From: an uncultured bacterium
Lineage (GTDB): Bacteria > Bacillota > Clostridia > Oscillospirales > Acutalibacteraceae
Assembly: GCA_945949625.1 (NCBI GenBank)
Contig: CAMFFI010000007.1
Coordinates: 1-17,518 of the forward strand
Direction of reading: 5' to 3'
Length of the DNA: 17,518 bases
Below, piece by piece: positions 7,126 through 14,711 of the stretch (the stretch's first letter is position 1; every line of letters begins with the position of its first letter). The notes under the pieces were generated by a model. That model made no database searches. It was given only the letters and a program-made list of their open reading frames with translations, and had not been told where the DNA came from. Position numbers and translations under genes: made by a program.

Positions 7126-7178
7126 ATAGATTGACAATTGCTATTCTAAACTGAAAATTAATTAAGGGAGTTTTTAAT

Positions 7179-8264
7179 ATGTCAAGAGTTTATAATTTCT
7201 CGGCAGGTCCTTCAATGCTGCCGGAAAGCGTTCTTAAAAAAGCAGCTGCTGAAATGCTTGATTATGAGGGCAGCGGACAGTCCGTTATGGAGATGTCACA
7301 CCGTTCAAAGATTTACGGCACTATTATTGAGGGTGCAGAGGCTCTGTTAAGGGAAGTAATGAATATTCCCGATAACTACAAGGTACTGTTCCTTCAGGGC
7401 GGCGCTTCAACACAGTTTGCGGCTATTCCCATGAATCTTATGACAAAGAACGGCAAGGCTGATTATATTGTTACAGGTCAGTGGGCTAAAAAAGCATACA
7501 AAGAGGCTGCACGCTACGGCGATGTAAAGGTAGTTGCTTCTTCAGAGGATAAAACCTTTACCTATATTCCAAAGACAGATAAGTCTATGTTCCGTGAAGA
7601 CGCAGACTATGTATATATTTGTATGAACAACACAATTTACGGTACCGTTTATCACCAGCTTCCCGATACAGGCGATATTCCTCTTGTTGCAGATATTTCT
7701 TCCTGCATTCTTTCAAGACCTATCGACGTATCAAAGTTCGGCGTTCTTTACGCAGGCGCACAGAAGAATATGGCTCCTGCCGGTTTGACTGTTGTAATTG
7801 TTCGTGAGGACCTTATAGGAAACGCTATGGAAATGACTCCTACAATGCTTAACTGGAAAACTCACGCTGATAACGGTTCAATGTTCAACACACCTCCTTG
7901 CTATACAATTTATATTGCAAAGCTTGTTCTTGAATGGATTAAGAACGAAATCGGCGGACTTGACAAGATGTATGAGCTTAATCAGAAGAAAGCAGACCTG
8001 CTTTATAATTTCCTCGACAGCTCAGAGCTTTTCAAGGGTACCGTTGTTGCTGAGGACCGTTCTCTTATGAATGTTCCTTTTGTTACAGGTGATGCCGATA
8101 TGGACGCAAAATTTGTTAAGGAAGCAACCGAAAACGGTTTTGTAAACATTAAAGGTCACAGAACAGTAGGCGGTATGCGTGCGTCTATTTACAACGCTAT
8201 GCCTTATGAGGGCGTTGAAAAGTTAGTTGAGTTTATGAAAAAATTTGAGGCAGAAAATAAATAA
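7179..8264 (+). CDS. serC: Phosphoserine aminotransferase (SerC)
   Basis: SerC is a PLP enzyme that transaminates 3-phosphohydroxypyruvate with glutamate to O-phosphoserine. The 361-residue length is standard. It opens with the typical YNFSAGPSMLPESVL, has MSHRSK at 39-44 and FLQGGASTQF near 71-80 for phosphate/PLP binding, ADISSC (171-176) for the PLP ring aspartate, and the Schiff-base lysine K196 in YAGAQKNMAPAG. GGGAG at 7166-7170 lies 8 bases before the ATG. serA follows 30 bases downstream, giving the two-gene serine operon common in Firmicutes and Bacteroidetes. No serB-type phosphatase is in the window. Confidence 0.97.
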   Translation: MSRVYNFSAGPSMLPESVLKKAAAEMLDYEGSGQSVMEMSHRSKIYGTIIEGAEALLREVMNIPDNYKVLFLQGGASTQFAAIPMNLMTKNGKADYIVTGQWAKKAYKEAARYGDVKVVASSEDKTFTYIPKTDKSMFREDADYVYICMNNTIYGTVYHQLPDTGDIPLVADISSCILSRPIDVSKFGVLYAGAQKNMAPAGLTVVIVREDLIGNAMEMTPTMLNWKTHADNGSMFNTPPCYTIYIAKLVLEWIKNEIGGLDKMYELNQKKADLLYNFLDSSELFKGTVVAEDRSLMNVPFVTGDADMDAKFVKEATENGFVNIKGHRTVGGMRASIYNAMPYEGVEKLVEFMKKFEAENK

Positions 8265-8294
8265 TTTGATAATAAAAAGAGAGCAGGTATCAGA

Positions 8295-9455
8295 ATGTAT
8301 AATATTTTGACTTTAAATAAAATTTCTCCTGTTGGCACAAGCCGTTTGGGAGAAAACTACACCTTCGGCGATAATGTTGAAAATCCCGACGCAGTTTTAG
8401 TACGTTCCGCTTCAATGCACGAAATGGAAATGCCACAGTCACTTCTTGCAATTGCAAGAGCAGGCGCAGGCACAAACAATATTCCCGTTGCAGATTGTGC
8501 AAACAAGGGTATTGTAGTGTTTAACTCTCCCGGAGCAAACGCTAATGCTGTTAAGGAGCTTGTTATTGCAGGCTTGCTTTTAAGCTCAAGAAAAATCGTT
8601 GACGGTATCAAGTGGGCAGAAACCTTAAAGGGCAACGGCGACGCTGTGGGCAAAATGGTTGAAAAGGGCAAGAGCCAGTTCGTAGGTCCTGAAATTAAAG
8701 GAAAAACCCTTGGAGTTATCGGACTTGGAGCTATCGGTATTTTAGTTGCAAATGCAGCAGTTTCTTTAGGTATGAAGGTTATCGGCTTTGACCCGTTTAT
8801 GTCAGTAAACAACGCTCTTAAGCTTGAGCATCATGTTACTTTAAAGAACAGCGTTGAAGAAGTCCTTACAAACTGCGACTATCTTACAATTCACGTTCCT
8901 CTTACCGACGATACAAAGGATATGGTAAATGCAGAGGTTCTTCCAAAAATGAAGGATGGCGTAAGAATTCTTAACTTTGCAAGAAACGGTCTTGTAAATG
9001 AGGACGCTTTGATTGACACTTTAAAAACCGGTAAGGTTGCAGCATATGTTACAGACTTCGGCGATGATAAGATTTTAGGTGTTGAGGGTATAACAGTTAT
9101 GCCTCATTTAGGTGCGTCAACTCCCGAAAGTGAAGAAAACTGTGCTGTTATGGCAGTTGACGAGGTTATGGATTATCTTGAAAACGGCAATATTACAAAC
9201 TCAGTAAACTATCCTTCCGTTTCAATGGCAAGAACAGGAGATGTTCGCTTCTGCGTTATGCATAAAAATACACCTAACATTCTTACCCAGGTTTTAGGTG
9301 CAGTTACCGAAAACAACGCTAATGTTGAAAATATGGAAAGCAAAAGCCGTGGAGATATTGCTTATACAGTAATTGACACAACAGGTGCAGACGCTTCCGT
9401 TACATCAGCAATCAGTGAAATTGACGGTGTAATTCGCGTAAGAGTAATTAAGTAA
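8295..9455 (+). CDS. serA: D-3-phosphoglycerate dehydrogenase (SerA)
   Basis: SerA oxidises 3-phosphoglycerate to 3-phosphohydroxypyruvate with NAD, the committed step of serine synthesis. At 386 residues it is the compact form, with the intervening domain missing. An N-terminal substrate domain is followed by the Rossmann motif GVIGLGAIG (G143, G145, G148), catalytic R230 in FARNGLVNEDAL, and catalytic H271 in MPHLGASTPESEEN. A C-terminal ACT domain (about 316-386) probably senses serine. The usual D-V-F-x-x-E-P segment carrying the relay glutamate is replaced by YVTDFGDDKIL, so an aspartate may take that role; I recall this as a lineage variant. It is co-transcribed with serC and ends just before a terminator. 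Confidence 0.96.
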   Translation: MYNILTLNKISPVGTSRLGENYTFGDNVENPDAVLVRSASMHEMEMPQSLLAIARAGAGTNNIPVADCANKGIVVFNSPGANANAVKELVIAGLLLSSRKIVDGIKWAETLKGNGDAVGKMVEKGKSQFVGPEIKGKTLGVIGLGAIGILVANAAVSLGMKVIGFDPFMSVNNALKLEHHVTLKNSVEEVLTNCDYLTIHVPLTDDTKDMVNAEVLPKMKDGVRILNFARNGLVNEDALIDTLKTGKVAAYVTDFGDDKILGVEGITVMPHLGASTPESEENCAVMAVDEVMDYLENGNITNSVNYPSVSMARTGDVRFCVMHKNTPNILTQVLGAVTENNANVENMESKSRGDIAYTVIDTTGADASVTSAISEIDGVIRVRVIK

Positions 9456-9522
9456 TTCTGATTTATTTATCGTAACAGCAAAATCACGACGCTTGTATTC
9501 AGCAAGTAAAAAAATAAAAAAC

Positions 9523-9556
9523 CGCAGGTAATGGATAAAAATACCTGCGTTTTTTT
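9523..9556 (+). terminator. Bidirectional terminator between serA and GT2
   Basis: An 8-bp perfect stem CGCAGGTA (9523-9530) pairs with TACCTGCG (9542-9549) around an 11-base loop, followed by seven Ts on the plus strand. Upstream A runs (from about 9508) give a T tract on the minus strand, so the same hairpin can stop the convergent glycosyltransferase transcript. Confidence 0.9.
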
Positions 9557-9560
9557 GAAT

Positions 9561-10586
9561 TTAATTGAACTTATAAATTTTTCTTGCAATTCGATAGAAG
9601 AATACGCCCATATGCTGACCGGGAGTACTCTGGAAGTTTGCAAAAGCAAAAATCGTTCCTCGCTTTATATGCTTATATACATTTTCATCTTTAGCGCGGA
9701 GATAATCCCACAGATCTTTTCGTTTTGCCTCTTTATCGGGATCATCGCAGATAATGGCGAAAATGTTTGAAATGGTCATCATCATTGTAATGTATTTCAG
9801 CATATATTTATAAAGCTTTGTGCTGATTTTCTTTACGTCCTCAAGATTATGTGCGTCTATCATCATTTTTGTTACACGAAGCTGTTGGTCGATTCGTTTT
9901 GCCATTACGCTTTCGTTAACCGACTGGTCCTCTCGTCCTATGTAATATCTGTAAAGGTCAAGGTCCATATAATAAATAGTTTTGACATACGGCAAAGGCT
10001 GATATACAAAAATGTTGTCAACATAAAAGGTGTGCTTTGGAAGCTCAACCTTACAGTCTCTTAAAAGCTGTGTGCGGTAAATTACCGAGTGCATAAGCAG
10101 ACACTGAGAAATAGAAAAATGGTAAATATCGTCCCAACCGAAAATTTTATCTGTGGGAAATACATTTTTATAGTGCATAACATGGCGGGTATTATCACAG
10201 ACATGCTCATAAACATAGTTGCAAATCATCATATCAAGCTCTTTGCCTTCCGCAACGAATTTGCGAAGCTGATTAAGAACTTTCTTTAATGAGGGAACGT
10301 CAAGCCAGTCATCGGAATCAACAACCTTATAGTAAAGGCCCTTTGCGTTACGCAATCCCTGATTTACTCCTTCGCCATGACCGCCGTTTTCCTGATGTAT
10401 GGCTCGTACAATGCCGGGATATTTTTTTTCATAATCATCACAGATTTGTGGTGTGTTGTCCTTAGTAGAGCCGTCGTCAACAAGGATTATTTCAATATCA
10501 TCTCCGCCCTGAAGCAGAGTGTTGATACACTTGTCCATATATTCTGCCGAATTATAGCAGGGAACAGCAAAAGTTATAATTTTCAT
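9561..10586 (-). CDS. Family 2 glycosyltransferase
   Basis: An inverting GT-A glycosyltransferase of 341 residues. The N-terminal strand IITFAVPCYNSAEYMDKCI, the nucleotide-binding VDDGS (D37, D38), ENGGHGEGVNQGLRNAKG (67-83) and the metal-binding VVDSDDW (D90, D92, D93) are classic GT2 features. The C-terminal half is a helical region without strong membrane segments. It probably adds a sugar to an exopolysaccharide or surface glycan; donor and acceptor are not predictable. I start it at the ATG at 10586, with GAGAGG at 10602-10597 and a 10-base spacing; the longer TTG-initiated frame from 10604 would swallow that site. It is transcribed alone, divergently from the EPS operon and convergently with serA. 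Confidence 0.93.
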   Translation of the reverse strand: MKIITFAVPCYNSAEYMDKCINTLLQGGDDIEIILVDDGSTKDNTPQICDDYEKKYPGIVRAIHQENGGHGEGVNQGLRNAKGLYYKVVDSDDWLDVPSLKKVLNQLRKFVAEGKELDMMICNYVYEHVCDNTRHVMHYKNVFPTDKIFGWDDIYHFSISQCLLMHSVIYRTQLLRDCKVELPKHTFYVDNIFVYQPLPYVKTIYYMDLDLYRYYIGREDQSVNESVMAKRIDQQLRVTKMMIDAHNLEDVKKISTKLYKYMLKYITMMMTISNIFAIICDDPDKEAKRKDLWDYLRAKDENVYKHIKRGTIFAFANFQSTPGQHMGVFFYRIARKIYKFN

Positions 10587-10643
10587 TAAAAACTTTCCTC
10601 TCAAATTTAATTCACATATAAGAAAATGAATATGTTTTCATAG

Positions 10644-10673
10644 ATTATATCATATTTTACCTGCTTATGGCAA
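10644..10673 (-). promoter_or_regulatory. Promoter of GT2 gene
   Basis: On the minus strand TTGCCA (10673-10668) and TATAAT (10649-10644) are separated by 18 bases. The predicted transcript would begin near 10637, some 50 bases before the GT2 start. Confidence 0.65.
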
Positions 10674-10693
10674 TATAAAATAAAAAAAGAATA

Positions 10694-10713
10694 GTATTTA
10701 TTTGTATTTATTT
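10694..10713. repeat. 10-bp tandem duplication in divergent promoter region
   Basis: GTATTTATTT occurs twice head to tail (10694-10703 and 10704-10713). It lies between the two divergent promoters and could be a regulator site or slippage in AT-rich DNA. Confidence 0.5.
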
Positions 10714-10752
10714 GTAATGTCATAAACCATAGAATAATGAAAAAACAAGAAA

Positions 10753-10777
10753 GACCAACAATAAAAAATTGTCGGTT
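10753..10777. promoter_or_regulatory. Inverted repeat upstream of EPS promoter
   Basis: ACCAACAAT (10754-10762) can pair with ATTGTCGGT (10768-10776) around AAAAA, with one mismatch; a G-T pair extends the ends. No T run follows on the plus strand, so it is not a standard terminator there. It lies about 24 bases upstream of the EPS -35 box, so it may be an operator. Confidence 0.35.
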
Positions 10778-10800
10778 ATGTCGATATATTGAAAATCGTG

Positions 10801-10829
10801 TTGATATTTTTGTGTTTTTGTGGTATAAT
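10801..10829 (+). promoter_or_regulatory. Sigma-A promoter of EPS operon
   Basis: TTGATA (10801-10806) and TATAAT (10824-10829) are separated by exactly 17 bases. The expected start near 10836 gives a leader of about 31 bases before the ATG at 10867. This promoter falls inside the longest open frame, which begins at a TTG at 10789, and argues for the internal start. Confidence 0.8.
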
Positions 10830-10866
10830 TATTTTGTTAAATTTTGCATTTTATCAGGTGTTTGGT

Positions 10867-11595
10867 ATGAGGAGACAACAGAATTTCAATTTCAATAACG
10901 TAGATGAAGTTGATGTAAACGTAATTACGGGGTATAAGGGTACATATAATCGCTTTTTCAAGAGAATAATTGACATTGTTCTGTCGCTTTTCTTTTTGAT
11001 GCTTATTTCTCCGATAATATTATTAGTTGCTGTTGCAATAGTAATTGACTCGGGATTCCCTGTTTTTTACAGGGCACAGCGCGGTGGCTATAACAATAAG
11101 CCGTTCAGAATTTTTAAATTCAGAACAATGGTGAAAAACGCCGATAAAATCGGCGGAGGTACAACGGCTTTAAATGACAGCAGAATTACAAAAGTGGGTA
11201 ATTTTTTGAGAAAGACAAAGCTTGATGAGATTGCCAACCTGTTCAGCATAATCAAGGGTGATATGAGCTTTATTGGTCCAAGACCGGAACTTTTGAAATA
11301 TACAAATGCATATGAGGGCGCTGAAAAATACATATTAAAGGTTCGCCCCGGTATAACCGATTACAGTTCTATTGAATTTATCAATCTCGATGAAATAGTC
11401 GGAGCTGAAAATGCTGACGAATATTATGAAAAATATGTTTTGAAAAAGAAAAATCTGCTCCGAATCAAGTATGCGGCAACAGTTTCGCTAACTACTGACC
11501 TAAAGCTGTTTTGGCTTACGGTTTGGAATGTAATAAAAAAGGCATTGAAGTTTATATTTGCAAGGAAAGAAAAAAATGGAGTACTTAACGCTTAA
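10867..11595 (+). CDS. EPS-initiating undecaprenyl-phosphate sugar-phosphate transferase
   Basis: A monotopic phosphoglycosyl transferase (bacterial sugar transferase, PglC/WcaJ C-terminal type). It would transfer a sugar phosphate from a UDP-sugar to undecaprenyl phosphate at the inner face of the membrane and so start repeat-unit assembly. In the 242-residue form the basic KR (32-33) precedes a hydrophobic re-entrant helix (about 34-61). It then shows YRAQRGG, FRIFKFRTM, the catalytic Asp-Glu pair D120-E121 in TKLDEIANLF, and GDMSFIGPRPE (131-141). I prefer the ATG at 10867, with AGGTG 6 bases upstream, because the promoter lies upstream of it. A start at the TTG at 10789 would add 26 hydrophobic residues but has a poor ribosome binding site. 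It is the first gene of the EPS operon. Confidence 0.92.
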   Translation: MRRQQNFNFNNVDEVDVNVITGYKGTYNRFFKRIIDIVLSLFFLMLISPIILLVAVAIVIDSGFPVFYRAQRGGYNNKPFRIFKFRTMVKNADKIGGGTTALNDSRITKVGNFLRKTKLDEIANLFSIIKGDMSFIGPRPELLKYTNAYEGAEKYILKVRPGITDYSSIEFINLDEIVGAENADEYYEKYVLKKKNLLRIKYAATVSLTTDLKLFWLTVWNVIKKALKFIFARKEKNGVLNA

Positions 11596-12520
11596 AAATT
11601 CAGATTTAAAAGTATCAAGAATGTGTATGGGCGGCTGTCCTATGGGTGGCTATGGCTGGGGTTCAAATGTTCTGGAAAGCGAGCTTATTGACGCTGTTCA
11701 TTGTGCGCTTGACAATGGAATTAACTTCTTTGATACAGCCGATACATACGGACTCGGACAGTCGGAAAAAATATTGGGAAAGGCTTTGAAGGGCAGACGT
11801 GACAAAGCGGTCATTGCTTCAAAATTCGGAGTCCATGCCAAAAACGGAATGCCTACATTTTATGATAATTCCCCCGAGTGGATAAAAAGCTCAATAAAGG
11901 GAACTCTTAAAAGGCTTGATACGGACTATCTTGATTTGTATCAGATACATTACAGAGATGAAAAAACACCTTTGAGTGAAGTTGTGGATACACTTGAGGA
12001 ATTAAAAAAAGCAGGTTATATAAGATATTACGGCTTGTCTAATATTCATAAAAGTGATATACCAGAATTAAAAGAATATAAAGGAAGGTTTGTCAGCTTT
12101 CAGGATGAATACAGTCTTGCGTGCAGAAAAAATGAAGATGATTTTTTAAATCTTTCCAAGAATTTATGCCTTACTCCCTTGACATGGGGAAGTCTGGGCC
12201 AGGGAATTCTTACAGGAAAATATGATAGAAATACTGTTTTTGCAGATGATGACAGGCGGTCAAGAGATATTTATGTTAATTTTCACGGCGAAAAGCTGGA
12301 AAAAAATCTTGAAATAGTTGAGGTCTTGAAGAATATTTCTAATGATACAGGAAAATCAATTCCGGCTATAGCAATTCGTTTTATTCTTGATTTTCTGACA
12401 GATTCTGTCGTATTGGTCGGCATAAAAAGACCGTCGCAGTTAAAAGCAAATATTGAAGCATTTGGCTGGAAGCTTGATGATGAACAGATAAAAATTCTTG
12501 ATGAGATTTCAAAGAATTAA
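11576..12520 (+). CDS. Aldo/keto reductase
   Basis: A 314-residue NAD(P)H-dependent oxidoreductase of the aldo/keto reductase superfamily (TIM barrel). The catalytic tetrad is visible: D53 and Y58 in NFFDTADTYGLGQSE, K83 in VIASKFG, and H125 in DLYQIHYRD. Late strands include TPLTWGSLGQGILTGKY and the cofactor-binding VVLVGIKRPSQLKAN. AAGGAAAG at 11562-11569 sets the ATG at 11576, so it overlaps the end of the transferase gene by 20 bases, showing translational coupling. Within an EPS operon it may reduce a sugar keto group or aldehyde, perhaps on a product of the downstream transketolase; this is inference, and the substrate is unknown. Confidence 0.9.
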   Translation: MEYLTLKNSDLKVSRMCMGGCPMGGYGWGSNVLESELIDAVHCALDNGINFFDTADTYGLGQSEKILGKALKGRRDKAVIASKFGVHAKNGMPTFYDNSPEWIKSSIKGTLKRLDTDYLDLYQIHYRDEKTPLSEVVDTLEELKKAGYIRYYGLSNIHKSDIPELKEYKGRFVSFQDEYSLACRKNEDDFLNLSKNLCLTPLTWGSLGQGILTGKYDRNTVFADDDRRSRDIYVNFHGEKLEKNLEIVEVLKNISNDTGKSIPAIAIRFILDFLTDSVVLVGIKRPSQLKANIEAFGWKLDDEQIKILDEISKN

Positions 12521-12534
12521 TTGGGAGTCTTTAA

Positions 12535-13659
12535 ATGATAATTTATTGGTCAATGGTTATGTGGGTTCCGCTGATTTATTCTGTTTATTCATTGTTACAT
12601 AATGAAGAAGCAATGCTCACGGATTATAATATACAGCAGGGGATCCGGAAGAAAATACCTATTGCATATGCAATTATTGTGTTTGGATATTTTATTTTCT
12701 GGATTGGTATGAGAAAATATGTTGCAGATACAGCTGCATATATTCTCGGATATGAAGCTTTACCTACAGAGTTTTCAACGGCGTGGAGCCAGATCAATTG
12801 GGAAGGTAAGAGCCCCGGTTTTTATATTTTTAATATAATTTTTAAGTGCTTTATTTCGCAGGATTACCAATGGTGGCTTATGACAATTGCCATTATATCC
12901 GGTGTATGCATTATGGTTGTGCTCAGAAAATATTCCTGTAGTTTCTTTTACAGCGCATTTTTGTTTATGACTATGCTTACATTCACATGGTTGATGAACG
13001 GTATGCGCCAGTTTATCTGCGTTGCTTTTCTTTTCCTGTTTTGTGACTGGATCAAAGACGGAAAATTTATAAAATTCCTTATACTTGTTTTGATAATGTC
13101 GACTATTCACACGACTGCACTTTTGATGATACCTATATATTTTGTAGCAAGAAGTAAGCCGTGGGACAAAAAGATAGGATTATTTATAATAGGAATTATT
13201 CTGATTTGTGTTTTTGCAGAACCGTTTTTCAACGGAGTTGAGAGTGCTTTAACCGGTACTGCATATGAAGGGTCAACAGAACAATTCAAAGAGGATGACG
13301 GTGTAAATCCAATCAGAGTACTGTTTTACGCAATTCCGCCTGTAATTGCTTTTATTTTCAGACAAAAGCTTGAACCGTATTATGAAAAGAATCCTATAAT
13401 ACCAATTTGTGTAAATATGTCATTGATTGCCGCCTCACTTTATCTCGTGGGCGTTTTTACAAGCGGTATTCTCATTGGCAGATTGCCGATTTACTGCGAA
13501 GTATATAATTTAATTCTGATACCTTATTTGTTGCATTGCTGTTTTGATAAGGAAACAGGCAGAACAGTCCGAATAGTATACACTGTTGTGCTTTTGGTAT
13601 TTTTTAATTTATTGACATTTTCCTACTACCATAGTGATTTAACAGGCGTTATTAATTAA
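12535..13659 (+). CDS. epsG: EpsG-family exopolysaccharide polymerase-like membrane protein
   Basis: A 374-residue polytopic membrane protein with roughly ten hydrophobic segments. Family features of EpsG are visible: the R-x4-D-T-x2-Y motif (R60, D65, Y69) in the first extracellular loop, FTWLMNGMRQFICVAFLF (NGMRQ 155-159), and STIHTTALLMIP with H192. By analogy with Bacillus EpsG and Wzy-type proteins it probably links repeat units outside the membrane. GGGAG at 12523-12527 precedes the ATG by 7 bases. It lies 14 bases after the reductase and 12 before the acyltransferase gene. The polymerase function is inferred from family and context. Confidence 0.87.
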   Translation: MIIYWSMVMWVPLIYSVYSLLHNEEAMLTDYNIQQGIRKKIPIAYAIIVFGYFIFWIGMRKYVADTAAYILGYEALPTEFSTAWSQINWEGKSPGFYIFNIIFKCFISQDYQWWLMTIAIISGVCIMVVLRKYSCSFFYSAFLFMTMLTFTWLMNGMRQFICVAFLFLFCDWIKDGKFIKFLILVLIMSTIHTTALLMIPIYFVARSKPWDKKIGLFIIGIILICVFAEPFFNGVESALTGTAYEGSTEQFKEDDGVNPIRVLFYAIPPVIAFIFRQKLEPYYEKNPIIPICVNMSLIAASLYLVGVFTSGILIGRLPIYCEVYNLILIPYLLHCCFDKETGRTVRIVYTVVLLVFFNLLTFSYYHSDLTGVIN

Positions 13660-13671
13660 AGGTAAAGAAAT

Positions 13672-14691
13672 ATGATGAGTAAAAAACTGAATTTCATTTC
13701 ATATGCTTATGCGATTGGAGCAATACTTGTTGTATTGGGACATTCTACCCCTACAGGTGCATCTGATATGCCTGTGATAATTGACCAAATACGAACATTT
13801 ATTTACTGCTTTCATATGCCGTTGTTTTTCTTTATTGCAGGATTTTTATTTAAATATACATCGGAAAAAAAGACAAAGCCATATGGAACTTTTATGAAAA
13901 ATAAACTTATAAGGTTCCTGACTCCGTATTTTGTTTTGTCCGCAGTTGGTATTGTACCTAAAATATTATTGTCTTCGCTTGTGGACGATAAAGTATCCTT
14001 TAGCTTGTATTATGTATTTGAAGCTATATTTAATCCAAGATTGAATGTATGGGGACACTTCTGGTTTTTACCTACTTTGCTGATAATTTATTCATTATCT
14101 TACTTGATTTTAAAGTGTTATAAAAATAAAATGCTTTTCTCAGCTATATTGGCAGTATCACTTGCAATTTCTGTTTTTCCGATTAATACAAACTGGTTAG
14201 CAATTAAAGATATATGTCTGGAACTTGTATATTTTTGTATAGGAATATTATCTTGTAGTATTATATTAAAAAATAAAGCAAGGATTTTCAAATTTCCGAT
14301 TGCGTTAGCTTCAATAGCTTTTTCTGTTATTATATATATATTTATGACAATAAATAATTTTTATTGTCAAGATTGGATTAAAAATATATCAACTGTCGTA
14401 ATTGCAATACCGTTGATTTATTCAGTGTTGTATTTTTCCGTTTTGCTTGAGAATAACGGTTCAAAAATACTTGATTATCTTGACGGCAAAACTTTTTCAA
14501 TTTACATAATGTCATGGCCTTGTCAGGCTGTAACAGAAATGCTTTTAAATAGAGTAATGCATATGCACTGGTATATCACAATGCCGGCAATGTTTATAGT
14601 GGGTTTGGGTATTCCATTATTGTTTTTATGTATATATAAACGATTCAAAAGTCACCCGAAATTTATTAATTTAATATTCGGTGTGAATTAA
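13672..14691 (+). CDS. Membrane acyltransferase (acyltransferase family 3)
   Basis: A 339-residue multi-pass membrane protein of the acyltransferase 3 family, which O-acetylates or succinylates surface polysaccharides. The N-terminal motif ILVVLGHSTP holds the conserved H24, and FIYCFHMPLFFFIAGFLF (43-60) is the second signature; about ten hydrophobic segments follow. In most relatives a basic residue (R or K) sits 11 residues before this His; here a tyrosine (Y13) occupies it, which could affect activity. Two tandem ATGs (13672, 13675) follow AAAGG at 13658-13662. It is placed in the EPS operon, where it could decorate the polymer. The acyl group is unknown. Confidence 0.88.
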   Translation: MMSKKLNFISYAYAIGAILVVLGHSTPTGASDMPVIIDQIRTFIYCFHMPLFFFIAGFLFKYTSEKKTKPYGTFMKNKLIRFLTPYFVLSAVGIVPKILLSSLVDDKVSFSLYYVFEAIFNPRLNVWGHFWFLPTLLIIYSLSYLILKCYKNKMLFSAILAVSLAISVFPINTNWLAIKDICLELVYFCIGILSCSIILKNKARIFKFPIALASIAFSVIIYIFMTINNFYCQDWIKNISTVVIAIPLIYSVLYFSVLLENNGSKILDYLDGKTFSIYIMSWPCQAVTEMLLNRVMHMHWYITMPAMFIVGLGIPLLFLCIYKRFKSHPKFINLIFGVN

Positions 14692-14711
14692 TATAGTTTT
14701 TGGAGGAAATA

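Noticed and set aside
7131..7159. Second serC promoter starting with TTGACA at 7131-7136
   Set aside because: The -10 position at 17-base spacing is AAAATT, matching only three of six consensus bases; the upstream promoter is much better.
7110..7178. Serine T-box riboswitch before serC
   Set aside because: The leader is about 69 bases, too short for a T-box, and no T-box sequence or terminator hairpin is visible.
8357..8812. Long minus-strand open frame (151 codons) opposite serA
   Set aside because: It lies wholly inside serA, which has clear motifs, and its composition mirrors the sense strand.
10753..10777. Inverted repeat as a transcription terminator
   Set aside because: No T run follows on the plus strand and no gene ends just upstream in either direction.
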